IMG/VR virus record: IMGVR_UViG_3300035670_001127
Span: 1-26,009 of that record
DNA: 26,009 bases
Reading direction: 5' to 3' (one strand)
DNA from: a virus
The position numbers were made by a program, and so were the translations under genes. Under the pieces are notes generated by a model, which worked only from the letters and a program-made list of their open reading frames with translations, was not told the origin of the DNA and did not search any database. This document shows positions 1 through 7,473 of the stretch, one piece after another. Position 1 is the first letter of the stretch; each line of letters begins with the position of its first letter.

Positions 1-1
1 G

Positions 2-1225
2 GGCCTCTACCAACAACTTGATCCCAAAGTTCGTTGGAAAGACAAAGACGGGTACTTCCAATTCTCCTCTGGAGCCCGTATCTACCTTCGCCACTTCGAA
101 ACACTATCTGCCAAAGACAACTTCCAAGGTAGTGAAGTGAACTTGTTCCTTGTGGACGAAGGCCAACAATATGAAGAGGCAATGGTAACATACCTAATGT
201 CTCGTATGCGTAACCCGAAGTGCCCTGAAGTAATGCCGCATATGAAGATTACGTGTAACCCTGATTATGATAGCTTCCTGCGTAAATGGCTTGAATGGTA
301 TCTTGACCCTGAAACTGGAATTCCACTTCCTGAGCGAGACGGCGCTGTACGCTGGTTCGTAGTTGCAGACGGTAAGATGCTGTGGGCTGACAGCAGAGAA
401 GAAGCTATTGCGAAGTACGGTAAAGCTGATCTTCCAGCAGACCATGCACGCCAAGTAAAACCCCTGTCCTTCAAATTCATCAGTGCCAACGTCTACGACA
501 ACCCGGTTCTGATGAAGCACAACCCCGAGTACGTTGCTTGGTTGGAAGGTCTGGGACGTGTTGAGAAGGCTCGCCTTCTGCATGGCTCTTGGCTGGCTCG
601 TGAAGAGAGCAGCGGGTACTTCAAGAAGGAATGGGTAGAGGAGGTCGCACTGGCCCCTATAAACGCCATCCAGCGCGTTAGAGCGTGGGACATCAGTGGA
701 ACCCTACCTTCCGATACAAACCCTAATCCTGACTGGACTGCAGGCGTTCTAATGTCCAAGGACAAACACTCCCTCTACTACGTAGAAGACGTTGTGCGTG
801 ATAGACGCAGACATGGCGGGGTGGAAGACCTGATCCTTGAGACGGCCCGCAGAGACGGTGTAGAGACGACAATCCTGATCCCATGTGACCCCGGAGCCGC
901 TGGTAAGGCATACGCTGCCCAGCTTGTACGTGTCCTAGCGGAGCATGGATATGTTGCCCGCATCAAACAGACCAACAAGAGCAAGGTGACTCGTTTCGCC
1001 CCATTCGCTGCTGTTGCTGAGTCTGGAGGTGTACGTCTGGTCAGAGGTCCGTGGAATGAAGATTACATTGCGGAACTTGAACGCTTCGATGGAAGCCGAA
1101 ATGTCAAAGACGACCAAGTTGACGCAACTGGTGACGCATTCACACACCTCGCATCTAATATCCATATCCCTGACTTCCTACCACCGGATATGACTCGTGA
1201 AAACCCATTCGCTATTTATAGATAA
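2..1225 (+). CDS. terL: Terminase large subunit (C-terminal part, 5' end outside window)
   Basis: This is the DNA-packaging motor: an ATPase that pumps DNA into the prohead, and a nuclease that cuts the concatemer. The frame is open from the first bases of the window, so the start codon and Walker A motif lie upstream; 407 residues are visible. A Walker B-like stretch, NLFLVDEGQQY, is at visible residues 47-57, with the Asp-Glu pair at 52-53. It is followed by a TCNP coupling-type motif near residue 84. The C-terminal half looks like the RNase H-fold nuclease: acidic clusters RAWDISG (Asp about 230), IPCDPGAAG (Asp about 296) and KDDQVDATGDAF near the end supply the expected metal ligands. 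An internal GTG at 137 could be mistaken for a start but lies inside the ATPase motif. The stop is followed at once by the ribosome site of the portal gene, which fits the usual terminase-portal order. The family call is firm; the packaging type (headful or cos) cannot be read here. Confidence 0.93.
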   Translation, partial: GLYQQLDPKVRWKDKDGYFQFSSGARIYLRHFETLSAKDNFQGSEVNLFLVDEGQQYEEAMVTYLMSRMRNPKCPEVMPHMKITCNPDYDSFLRKWLEWYLDPETGIPLPERDGAVRWFVVADGKMLWADSREEAIAKYGKADLPADHARQVKPLSFKFISANVYDNPVLMKHNPEYVAWLEGLGRVEKARLLHGSWLAREESSGYFKKEWVEEVALAPINAIQRVRAWDISGTLPSDTNPNPDWTAGVLMSKDKHSLYYVEDVVRDRRRHGGVEDLILETARRDGVETTILIPCDPGAAGKAYAAQLVRVLAEHGYVARIKQTNKSKVTRFAPFAAVAESGGVRLVRGPWNEDYIAELERFDGSRNVKDDQVDATGDAFTHLASNIHIPDFLPPDMTRENPFAIYR

Positions 1226-1236
1226 GGAGAGTAGCT

Positions 1237-2697
1237 GTGCCAGAGACAGTTGAGAAAGCAGAAGCCACTATCCCACGTCTGAGACTTGGTGAAATTGGTT
1301 CTCTCGGCTTGAAACAAGTTAATGGCGTGATCTACGAGGAAAGCCGAAAGGAACTTCGTTATCCGCAAGCTACAAAAACTTTCCGCTTGATGGCACAAGA
1401 TGCCACAATCTCTTCTGCTCTATCCCTCTTTGAAATGATGGTTAGTCAAGTTGAGTGGGGAGTTGATGTAGGTACAGAGCCTGATGAGGCTATGAAGCAG
1501 AAGGGCAAGTTCCTTCTTGAGTGCATCGGAGACATGGAGCACACCTTCCGTGAGTTTATCAAGGAAGTAACTTCTGAGTTCACATACGGCTACTCTGTAC
1601 ACGAAAAAGTTTATCGCCGTCGCCTGCATGCCAATGGTAGCAAGTACAATGACGGAAAGATCGGAATCTGGAAACTTCCAATCCGCTCTCAAGACACTCT
1701 AGTCGAATGGCTGTACTCTGACGATGGTAGAACATTGCTCGGAGTTAAGCAAGACCTGAGTGCTGTAGAGAACGGTGTCCGGTACTCTAATCTTGTTGCA
1801 AGACTTCAGAGCACCGAGATTAACATCCCTCGCAAGAAATTCCTTCTGTTCCGTGTTGACCCTAAGCGCGATAACCCAGAAGGCCAATCTCCTCTTCGCA
1901 ACTGCTACTTCGCTTGGAAGTACCGCACAATGATCGAAGAGCAAGAAGCTGTTGGTGTTACCCGTGACATGAACGGTATGCCAACTCTCTACATCCCGCC
2001 ACGCTACATGAGCGCAGACGCAAGCGATGCAGAGAAAGAGATTTACGAATACTACAAGCGAATCATTCGTAACATCCAGAACAACGAACAAAGCGGTATG
2101 ATCCTGCCACAAGCATTTGATCCTGAGTCCCGCCAACCTCTGTTCAAGTTCGAGCTGACCTCTACACAAGGTAGCAAGATGTACGACACTGACGCAATCA
2201 TTCGTCGTTGGGACAACAAAATCCTGATGACCTTGTTTGCGGATATGCTGAAGATGGGCCAAGACCAAGTTGGTAGCTACTCTCTCGCAGGGGCTAAAAC
2301 CAACATCATGTCTCTCGCCATTGAAAGCCGCTTGAAAGAAATCGAAGACGTTCTGAACAATGACCTAGTTCCTCAGCTGTTTGCTCTGAATGGGTATGCT
2401 CCAGATGAAGAGCTGCCTAAGCTGAAATATGGTGAACTGGATCGCATCGACCTCGAAGAATACTCCAAAGCTGTTCAGCGTGTGTTCTCTGTTGGTGGTA
2501 TTGAGTTTGATCGTCAGATTGCTAACCGTATCCGTAAGGCTATGGGTGTTGACGAGAAACCTGCTGACCAAGAAGTTGACAAAGACCTGATCCCTAACTC
2601 TGAATCTCGTGCTGGAGACGGCATGAAGACAGCTGGAGAAGGCACTTCCAAATCACCAGCAACTCGTGACAGTTCTAGCGCTAACCAAGAGAACTAA
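1237..2697 (+). CDS. Portal protein (DUF935/Mu gp29-like)
   Basis: This 486-residue protein is the likely portal, the dodecameric ring at one capsid vertex through which DNA enters and to which the neck binds. The start is GTG at 1237, supported by AAGGAGA ending seven bases upstream. The sequence has the mixed alpha/beta character and length of portal proteins (about 450-550 residues). Segments such as ATISSALSLFEMMVSQVEW and SGMILPQAF resemble the DUF935-type portal family. The last 45 residues or so are Lys/Asp/Ser-rich and low in complexity, as is common for portal tails. Its place between the terminase and the protease/scaffold genes supports the call more strongly than any single motif. 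It reads in the same direction as its neighbours, with a 12-bp gap before the next gene. Confidence 0.88.
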   Translation: MPETVEKAEATIPRLRLGEIGSLGLKQVNGVIYEESRKELRYPQATKTFRLMAQDATISSALSLFEMMVSQVEWGVDVGTEPDEAMKQKGKFLLECIGDMEHTFREFIKEVTSEFTYGYSVHEKVYRRRLHANGSKYNDGKIGIWKLPIRSQDTLVEWLYSDDGRTLLGVKQDLSAVENGVRYSNLVARLQSTEINIPRKKFLLFRVDPKRDNPEGQSPLRNCYFAWKYRTMIEEQEAVGVTRDMNGMPTLYIPPRYMSADASDAEKEIYEYYKRIIRNIQNNEQSGMILPQAFDPESRQPLFKFELTSTQGSKMYDTDAIIRRWDNKILMTLFADMLKMGQDQVGSYSLAGAKTNIMSLAIESRLKEIEDVLNNDLVPQLFALNGYAPDEELPKLKYGELDRIDLEEYSKAVQRVFSVGGIEFDRQIANRIRKAMGVDEKPADQEVDKDLIPNSESRAGDGMKTAGEGTSKSPATRDSSSANQEN

Positions 2698-2708
2698 TAG
2701 GAGAAGCA

Positions 2709-3170
2709 ATGAGTAGCACTTTTGCAGAAGCTCTTGCAGAAGTTATCGACAAGTTCTTTGGTGGAAGTAAGCAAAATACTGGGCCTGAAGTAGAAGTTAC
2801 CAAGGCCCTTGACGATGAACAACGCATGGCTCTCTTTGTTGTACTGGAGCCAGATGTAGTTGATCTTCATGGAGATACTTACTCTGCTGAAGAAGTTGAG
2901 AAAGCCTGCAACAACTTCAACACATATTGCAATAAGGCCAACCTGTTCCACGCTGTGGAGACAGAAGAGGCCAAGATTGTGCAATCGTTTATTACACCGG
3001 CCGAGTTCCAACTCGACACTGGCGTGACTATCACCAAAGGCACATGGCTGCAGTGGTGGTACTTCCCAGAAACAGAGTCTGGAAATTTGATCTGGAAGGG
3101 CGTTAAGTCTGGAGAGATTAACGGTGTGTCCATTGGCGCAAAAGCTATGGTGGAGAAACTAGATGACTGA
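2709..3170 (+). CDS. Prohead maturation protease, XkdF-type (Peptidase_S78_2-like)
   Basis: This 153-residue protein is a probable serine protease that removes scaffold during capsid maturation. The pattern is that of the XkdF/S78_2 domain: DVVDLHGDTYSAEEVEKA near residue 46, a candidate catalytic His in ANLFHAVE (about residue 80), IVQSFITPAEF, the strand KGTWLQWWYFP, and LIWKGVKSGEINGVSIGA, whose Ser is the likely nucleophile. The domain stops shortly after this Ser, so the gene encodes little beyond the protease core. The start at 2709 has AGGAGA just upstream. Its 3' end overlaps the next gene by 8 bases, and that gene begins with sequence that resembles the natural continuation of XkdF proteins. 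Family evidence is good; the catalytic residues are inferred from conservation remembered for the family. Confidence 0.82.
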   Translation: MSSTFAEALAEVIDKFFGGSKQNTGPEVEVTKALDDEQRMALFVVLEPDVVDLHGDTYSAEEVEKACNNFNTYCNKANLFHAVETEEAKIVQSFITPAEFQLDTGVTITKGTWLQWWYFPETESGNLIWKGVKSGEINGVSIGAKAMVEKLDD

Positions 3171-4080
3171 TGCCAAACGCCGTCTGACAGATATCAAATT
3201 TGAGCACGAAGGTGCTCACGTAGCTCTTGTAGGTAAGCACCAAGGTGGACCTGCCAATGGAGTTACAACCCTCGTATACAAAGCTCTCGACGTTGATGAA
3301 GAGATTATGAAAGAAGCAGCAGAGGTCACGGTATCTCTAAGCTTCCACGAATTCCTTCGTAAGTTCTTTGGCATGTATTGGGAAGATGCTGAAATCCTCG
3401 CAGTCGCTCTCGGATTCGAAAGCAGCTACGACGATGATAGCTTCCCACACTACAAAGAATACATTGACGAGAAAGTTTCCGCAATTTCCATTCTGAAGAA
3501 TGTCTACAAGGCGCAGGATATTGACTCTGCACTTCGTGATCTTTCTCCAGAGGATACTCTAGCTATCTTGAAAGCTCAAGAACAACTAGAGAAAGCTATG
3601 TCCTCGGCTTTGCCAGAGGGCGACCTTAAAATCACCTCTAATCAACCCGAGGAAAGTATGGACAAGATTGAAAAAGCTCTTCACGAGGAACTTCTTGCCA
3701 AGGCCGTTGCCGACGCTGAAGCAATCCTGAAAGCACAAATCGAAGAAAAAGAGACTGTTCTGAAAGCTCTTCAAGACGAAGTTGAAGCCTTCCGTGTAGA
3801 GAAAGCTGCTGCTGTAGCTGCTGCTCGCAAAGATGCACTGAAAGCTGCAAAACTTGCTGACGACGAGATTGAAGAAGTCTTCAAAGCTGTTGGCGAACTT
3901 CCTCAAGAAGCTTTCGACACAGTTGTTAAGCAACTAGCTGCTAAAGCCGCTCTGGCCGAAGAAAGCGATTTGTTCAAAGAGACTGGCGTTGCCGGTGCTG
4001 GTGAACAAGACCAAAAAGAGGTTGACGGTACTGCCGCTATCCTCAAAGCCAAATATGCCAGCGTGAAAGCTGGTAAGTAA
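3163..4080 (+). CDS. Scaffold-type capsid assembly protein with XkdF C-terminal-like start
   Basis: This 305-residue protein probably acts as the internal scaffold on which the capsid shell assembles. The first 40 residues, including RRLTDIKFEHEGAHVALVG, look like the region that follows the catalytic Ser in fused XkdF-like proteins. A middle section of acidic and hydrophobic residues follows. Residues about 140-280 are a long Ala/Glu/Lys-rich helix with strong coiled-coil character (KALHEELLAKAVADAEAI and similar), typical of phage scaffolds. The start codon overlaps the end of the protease gene (ATGACTGA) but has its own ribosome site, GGAGA at 3152-3156, six bases upstream. Position just before the decoration and major capsid genes fits. 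Internal ATG at 3658 (reading MDKIEKALHEE) could give a shorter scaffold form, as in lambda Nu3, but its upstream ribosome site is only moderate (GAGGAAAG at 3649-3656). Confidence 0.72.
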   Translation: MTDAKRRLTDIKFEHEGAHVALVGKHQGGPANGVTTLVYKALDVDEEIMKEAAEVTVSLSFHEFLRKFFGMYWEDAEILAVALGFESSYDDDSFPHYKEYIDEKVSAISILKNVYKAQDIDSALRDLSPEDTLAILKAQEQLEKAMSSALPEGDLKITSNQPEESMDKIEKALHEELLAKAVADAEAILKAQIEEKETVLKALQDEVEAFRVEKAAAVAAARKDALKAAKLADDEIEEVFKAVGELPQEAFDTVVKQLAAKAALAEESDLFKETGVAGAGEQDQKEVDGTAAILKAKYASVKAGK

Positions 4081-4094
4081 TCTGGAGAAAAGTA

Positions 4095-4469
4095 ATGCCT
4101 ACTATCGCAACCGATACACAACGCCTAAGCGACTGGCTGAAGCACGAGTACGAGCCTTCTAGCAGCGTTTGCCGTGAAGTAGCAGCTAAGTCTGCTGTCA
4201 CTGGTGCCACTGTCACTGGTTCTGTACTGGACAGCAACTACGACCTAGTTGTAACCGCTACTGCAGCTGACGCTAAGTACATTCTGATGACCGACCTGAC
4301 TTCTGCTGCTAACGGCACTGGCCAGTTCACCCAAGTTCTTCTGCTGGCTCGTGGCCCTGCCAAAGTTAACGCAGACAAGCTGGTCTTCGGAACAATTGAC
4401 GCTGGTGGTAAGACTACTGCCCTAGCAGCACTGAAAGCCCTTGGCATCCACGCCGACGAAGGCTTCTAA
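4095..4469 (+). CDS. Head decoration protein (lambda gpD-like)
   Basis: This 124-residue protein probably trimerises on the mature capsid surface and stabilises it. It is Ala/Thr/Val-rich. The second half has the order YDLVVTATAADAKYILMTDL, then VLLLARGPAKVNADKLVFG, then an Ala-rich helix, as in the lambda D family (PF02924). The lambda-like gene order scaffold, D, E is kept here, since the next gene is an E-type major capsid protein. The start at 4095 is supported by GGAG at 4084-4087, seven bases before the ATG. No signal peptide or membrane segment is visible. The call rests on size, composition, partial pattern and position. Confidence 0.75.
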   Translation: MPTIATDTQRLSDWLKHEYEPSSSVCREVAAKSAVTGATVTGSVLDSNYDLVVTATAADAKYILMTDLTSAANGTGQFTQVLLLARGPAKVNADKLVFGTIDAGGKTTALAALKALGIHADEGF

Positions 4470-4497
4470 TCCTTACCATCCACAGGAGTAATTTTTA

Positions 4498-5538
4498 ATG
4501 GCAATTATCCGTAGCTATGTCAACGGTTTCGAACTAACCGACCTGACAGAAAACCTGATGCTGGTTCCCAACGTATGGGGTCTGAGCCAGCAACTGGGTG
4601 TCTTCGCCACTGAAGGCATCTCTCAAGAGACAGTTACTCTTGAAGTAATCAACAAGTCTTACGGCCTGTTGGAAGACCGTGTACGTGGCCAACGTGCCAT
4701 GCTGAACGGAGCTGACGGTCGCAAGCTGATGAGCTTCGCTGTTCCGCACTTCCCAGGTGATGACTACATCACTCCGCGTGATCTGATCGGTAAGCGTGCT
4801 TACGGTTCTCAGAACGCCGAGACTCTGGATGCTGTACGTGCCCGTAAGCTTGAGCGTATCCGTATGACTCACGCTGCTACTCTGGAAACAGCTCGTATGC
4901 ACACCATCACAACTGGTACTGCTTACGCTCCGCAAGGAACTGTTGCCTACAACTGGTACAGCGAATTCGGTGTAACTCGTAAAGAGCTGAGCTTCGAGCT
5001 GGACGTTGGTACAACTGATATCATCGCCAAGATTGAAGAAGTTATCGCTCACATCCAAGACAACGCTTTCACTGGAAGCATTGTTGGTGACATCTTCGCT
5101 ATGTGCTCTCCAGAGTTCTTCTCTGCGCTGATCGCACACCCAAGCATGAAAGAAGCGTACAAATACTACGCCTCTCAGCCGCAAATCCTGCGTGACCGTC
5201 TGCAAGCCAACGGCTTCGATGCTCGCTACCGTGAGTTCTACTTCGGTGGCGTTCTGTTCATCGAATACCGTGGTGGATTCAGCGGTGTTCCGGGTGCTGC
5301 AGTAACTCGTTACATCCCGTCCGGCGAAGCATACTTCATGCCTCGTGCAACTGGCGAGGAGTTCGTAACTTACTTCGGCCCAGCTGACAAGTTCGACCTT
5401 GTTGGTACTATCGGCCAAGAAGCTTACGCTTTCGAGTACGCTGATCCGAAGGGTGAGAAGATCACCATCGAAACCGAAACCAACTTCCTGAACGTCCTGC
5501 GTCGTCCGCAGCTGATTGTCAAAGCTACTTTGACCTAA
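4498..5538 (+). CDS. Major capsid protein (lambda gpE-like, Phage_cap_E family)
   Basis: This 346-residue protein is the main HK97-fold capsid subunit. It has the hallmarks of the Phage_cap_E family (PF03864): an early strand ending VPNVWGLSQQLG, TVTLEVINKSYGLLEDRVRG, the segment SFAVPHFPGDDYITPRDLIG, a long helix of Arg-rich repeats around residues 115-140, and a C-terminal part with GGFSGVPGAAVTRYIPSG and ETNFLNVLRRPQL. Length matches lambda E (about 341). The start has AGGAG at 4483-4487, ten bases before the ATG. Codon use is strikingly uniform and biased (Leu CTG, Arg CGT, Gly GGT), more so than in neighbouring genes, as expected for a highly expressed phage protein. A strong terminator hairpin follows the stop. 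Confidence 0.94.
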   Translation: MAIIRSYVNGFELTDLTENLMLVPNVWGLSQQLGVFATEGISQETVTLEVINKSYGLLEDRVRGQRAMLNGADGRKLMSFAVPHFPGDDYITPRDLIGKRAYGSQNAETLDAVRARKLERIRMTHAATLETARMHTITTGTAYAPQGTVAYNWYSEFGVTRKELSFELDVGTTDIIAKIEEVIAHIQDNAFTGSIVGDIFAMCSPEFFSALIAHPSMKEAYKYYASQPQILRDRLQANGFDARYREFYFGGVLFIEYRGGFSGVPGAAVTRYIPSGEAYFMPRATGEEFVTYFGPADKFDLVGTIGQEAYAFEYADPKGEKITIETETNFLNVLRRPQLIVKATLT

Positions 5539-5550
5539 GTTGGGCCAACT

Positions 5551-5581
5551 GAAGGGGGCCTCGTGCCCCCTTCTTTTGTTT
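5551..5581 (+). terminator. Intrinsic terminator after the major capsid gene
   Basis: A perfect 9-bp GC-rich stem (GAAGGGGGC with GCCCCCTTC) encloses the 5-base loop CTCGT and is followed by TTTTGTTT. It begins 13 bases after the capsid stop. The T-tract runs straight into the ribosome site (AAGGAGGG) of the next gene, so the downstream genes need read-through or an unseen promoter. Confidence 0.9.
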
Positions 5582-5595
5582 AAGGAGGGTTGAAG

Positions 5596-6057
5596 ATGCC
5601 TTACACAGGTAATCCTGCTACCAACCCGATTGACCGTGTTCGCCTAATGGTGGGTGACATCTGGGATGACATGGAAATGCTCACAGATGCTGACTACCAG
5701 TATTTCCTCGACAAGTTCAACAACAACGAGAACCGAGCTGCACTAGATGCTGCACGAGCTATCCTGTTCAAACTTGCAAGACTTACACGCGAGCGCACGG
5801 GTGATATCGAAGTGTACGGAAGCGAGTGGTTCAAGAACTACCGCCAAGCACTTCAGGATATGGTCAAAAACCCAGAGTTGTCTATTTCTATTGCAGTTCC
5901 GTATGCGGGTGGTATTTCCAAGTCCGATATGCTGAACAATGATCTAAACAACGATAACGCTGTACGCGAGATTTTCATTGGCTTCAACGCTAACAAGAAA
6001 TTGTATGACCAGTTGAATCCAACCTACCGTAACCCAGAAGACGTATTCTCTGCATGA
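5596..6057 (+). CDS. Head-tail connector / neck adaptor protein (Ad1-like)
   Basis: This 153-residue protein probably forms the first ring below the portal. It is mainly helical with a conserved opening, NPIDRVRLMVGDIWDDMEML, which is characteristic of phage head-tail adaptors that begin with a conserved RxxxGD pattern followed by a helix (LTDADYQYFLDKF). A TTG at 5590 is also in frame, but it touches the ribosome site AAGGAGGG (5582-5589). The ATG at 5596 leaves six bases of spacing and is the better start. It is the first gene of a four-gene neck block between capsid and sheath. The adaptor call is supported by position, size and the N-terminal pattern; no catalytic residues are expected. 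Confidence 0.72.
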   Translation: MPYTGNPATNPIDRVRLMVGDIWDDMEMLTDADYQYFLDKFNNNENRAALDAARAILFKLARLTRERTGDIEVYGSEWFKNYRQALQDMVKNPELSISIAVPYAGGISKSDMLNNDLNNDNAVREIFIGFNANKKLYDQLNPTYRNPEDVFSA

Positions 6058-6065
6058 GGTGAGCT

Positions 6066-6530
6066 GTGGCTAGATCGTATGATAAGCGTAGTCTCACCTC
6101 TCTGATCAAACGACTGGATGACCTGAATGGCACAGAAGTTTGGGCAGGCTTTTTCGAAGAGGATAAGTATGGACCTGAGAATGACAACCTATCTGTCGCA
6201 CAGGTAGCTTGGTACAACGAGCGTGGACTCGGCAACCTAGTTCCAGATCGTCCATTCATGGAGAAGACCTTCCGCGATGCCACAGACGTGAGGTTCTACG
6301 CAAAAGGTATGCAGTCTGTATTTGAGGATGTTCTCGACAAGGGACGCCTGACGAAGCAGCGTATCAACCTTCTCGGCCAACACGTTGTTGGCGTGATGCA
6401 GATGAACATTGCAGACTGGACAACGCCAGCCAACAGCGAACGCTGGGCTGCAATCAAAGGTTTCAACGACCCACTTGTCTTCACTGGCAAGATGCTTGAA
6501 TCCGTCAAGTTCAAAGTGGAGAGAACGTAA
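6066..6530 (+). CDS. Neck / tail completion protein (HK97 gp10-like)
   Basis: This 154-residue protein probably takes part in head-tail joining or tail completion. The recognisable part is the central motif YNERGLGNLVPDRPFMEKTF, which corresponds to the Asn-Glu-x-Gly ... Pro-x-Arg-Pro-Phe signature of HK97 gp10-type proteins. A helical second half follows. The start is GTG at 6066 with GAGGTGAG immediately upstream; no ATG in frame is better placed. The stop overlaps the next start by one base (TAATG), which suggests translational coupling within the neck block. The exact ring position (stopper, completion or terminator) cannot be decided from sequence alone. Confidence 0.68.
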   Translation: MARSYDKRSLTSLIKRLDDLNGTEVWAGFFEEDKYGPENDNLSVAQVAWYNERGLGNLVPDRPFMEKTFRDATDVRFYAKGMQSVFEDVLDKGRLTKQRINLLGQHVVGVMQMNIADWTTPANSERWAAIKGFNDPLVFTGKMLESVKFKVERT

Positions 6531-6898
6531 TGTTGAACCCTCCTCTACTTCTAGTTGGTAACGTCACTATCGATGTTACCCGCCAAGAATCTTCGCAGTA
6601 TGTTGATGGCCGTGTTGTGCCGGGAACTACTACGACAGTGCAAGTTGTATGCAACGTACAGCCTGTACTCAAATCTACTGACACACTTCTGCTGCCTGAA
6701 GTGGATCGATCTAAGGCCGTGCTCAAGGTTTACACCAGAGGGCAACCACTACGCCAACTCAAAGAAGGTGCCAATGGTTGGGCTGCTGATCGTTTCATGT
6801 GGGATGGTGATATGTATGAGGTGATGAAAGTTATCGACTACAAAATGGGTGTCATGAATCACTACAAAGCCCTTTGTTCTAGAGTGGAGTTGACGTGA
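6530..6898 (+). CDS. Head closure / stopper-type neck protein
   Basis: This 122-residue, beta-rich protein sits in the position of the head-closure (stopper) component. The C-terminal segment MYEVMKVIDYKMGVMNHYKA resembles the ending of phage head-closure proteins, in which a strand describing the ring interface is followed by HYKxLxxR. The start overlaps the stop of the preceding gene by one base, and the upstream GGAGAGAACG acts as ribosome site. One base separates its stop from the next ATG. There is no signal peptide or membrane segment. The specific role is inferred from order (adaptor, gp10-like, this protein, tail terminator), with moderate confidence. Confidence 0.6.
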   Translation: MLNPPLLLVGNVTIDVTRQESSQYVDGRVVPGTTTTVQVVCNVQPVLKSTDTLLLPEVDRSKAVLKVYTRGQPLRQLKEGANGWAADRFMWDGDMYEVMKVIDYKMGVMNHYKALCSRVELT

Positions 6899-6899
6899 T

Positions 6900-7460
6900 A
6901 TGAACATCTACAAGGATTTGGAAGACAGCCTATTCAGGTTCGTCAGCCTTCTATTCCCCGATTGGCGAATTATTTTCCCATATCAAAACGGGCCTGAGCC
7001 TCAAACTCCATACCTCGTCGTTGACGTGAAACGTCTTGACGCAGTTGGTAGAGAGCAACGCTCTGGTCTAGTCAGCCTCGATGCACTTGAGGAGAGCGGT
7101 ACAACTACCGTAATCCAAAACTACCAAGTCAAGGTTCGCTTCGAGTTGGTCGGCAAGAACGACACAAATACAACAGCTGGAGATATGATCCACGATCTGG
7201 AGATTAATCTTCGAACGCCAAAATCGTTTGAACTTCAGCACGTAAACAACTTGTCCCTCATGAAATACAATCCTATCGAAAGACTTCCTCTGAGAAGAGA
7301 GACGGATGTGTATATGTTCTATCAACTGGATACTGAATTCGCCTACGCAGTTCAACTGGTGGAAGAAGCCGAGTGGATTGTTGGTGTTGGAATTACTGGC
7401 GTTTACAACGACGCCGGTAGAGAACCAGATTACAAGATCACTTCAACTATCGAAATTTAA
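6900..7460 (+). CDS. Tail terminator / neck gp12-like protein (LIC_12616-type)
   Basis: This 186-residue protein probably caps the tail tube and links it to the neck. It has the pattern of a phage neck terminator family: an N-terminal helix (LEDSLFRFVSLLFP), then IFPYQNGPEPQTPYLVVDV with its conserved Pro-rich turn, central strands (YQVKVRFELVG), a helix with AGDMIHDLEINLRT, and a late strand DVYMFYQLDTEFAYAV. The start ATG overlaps the region right after the previous stop; GGAG lies within the preceding coding end (6886-6889). Position just before the sheath gene is typical for the tail terminator. No odd features were seen. Confidence 0.68.
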   Translation: MNIYKDLEDSLFRFVSLLFPDWRIIFPYQNGPEPQTPYLVVDVKRLDAVGREQRSGLVSLDALEESGTTTVIQNYQVKVRFELVGKNDTNTTAGDMIHDLEINLRTPKSFELQHVNNLSLMKYNPIERLPLRRETDVYMFYQLDTEFAYAVQLVEEAEWIVGVGITGVYNDAGREPDYKITSTIEI

Positions 7461-7473
7461 TTAGGAGCCGATA

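Noticed and set aside
137-1225. GTG at 137 as the start of a complete gene
   Set aside because: The frame is open from the window edge and the GTG lies inside the Walker B region, so it is an internal Val codon.
4534-5418. A 294-codon open frame antisense to the major capsid gene
   Set aside because: It is the shadow of a strongly codon-biased gene; no start signal and no recognisable domain.
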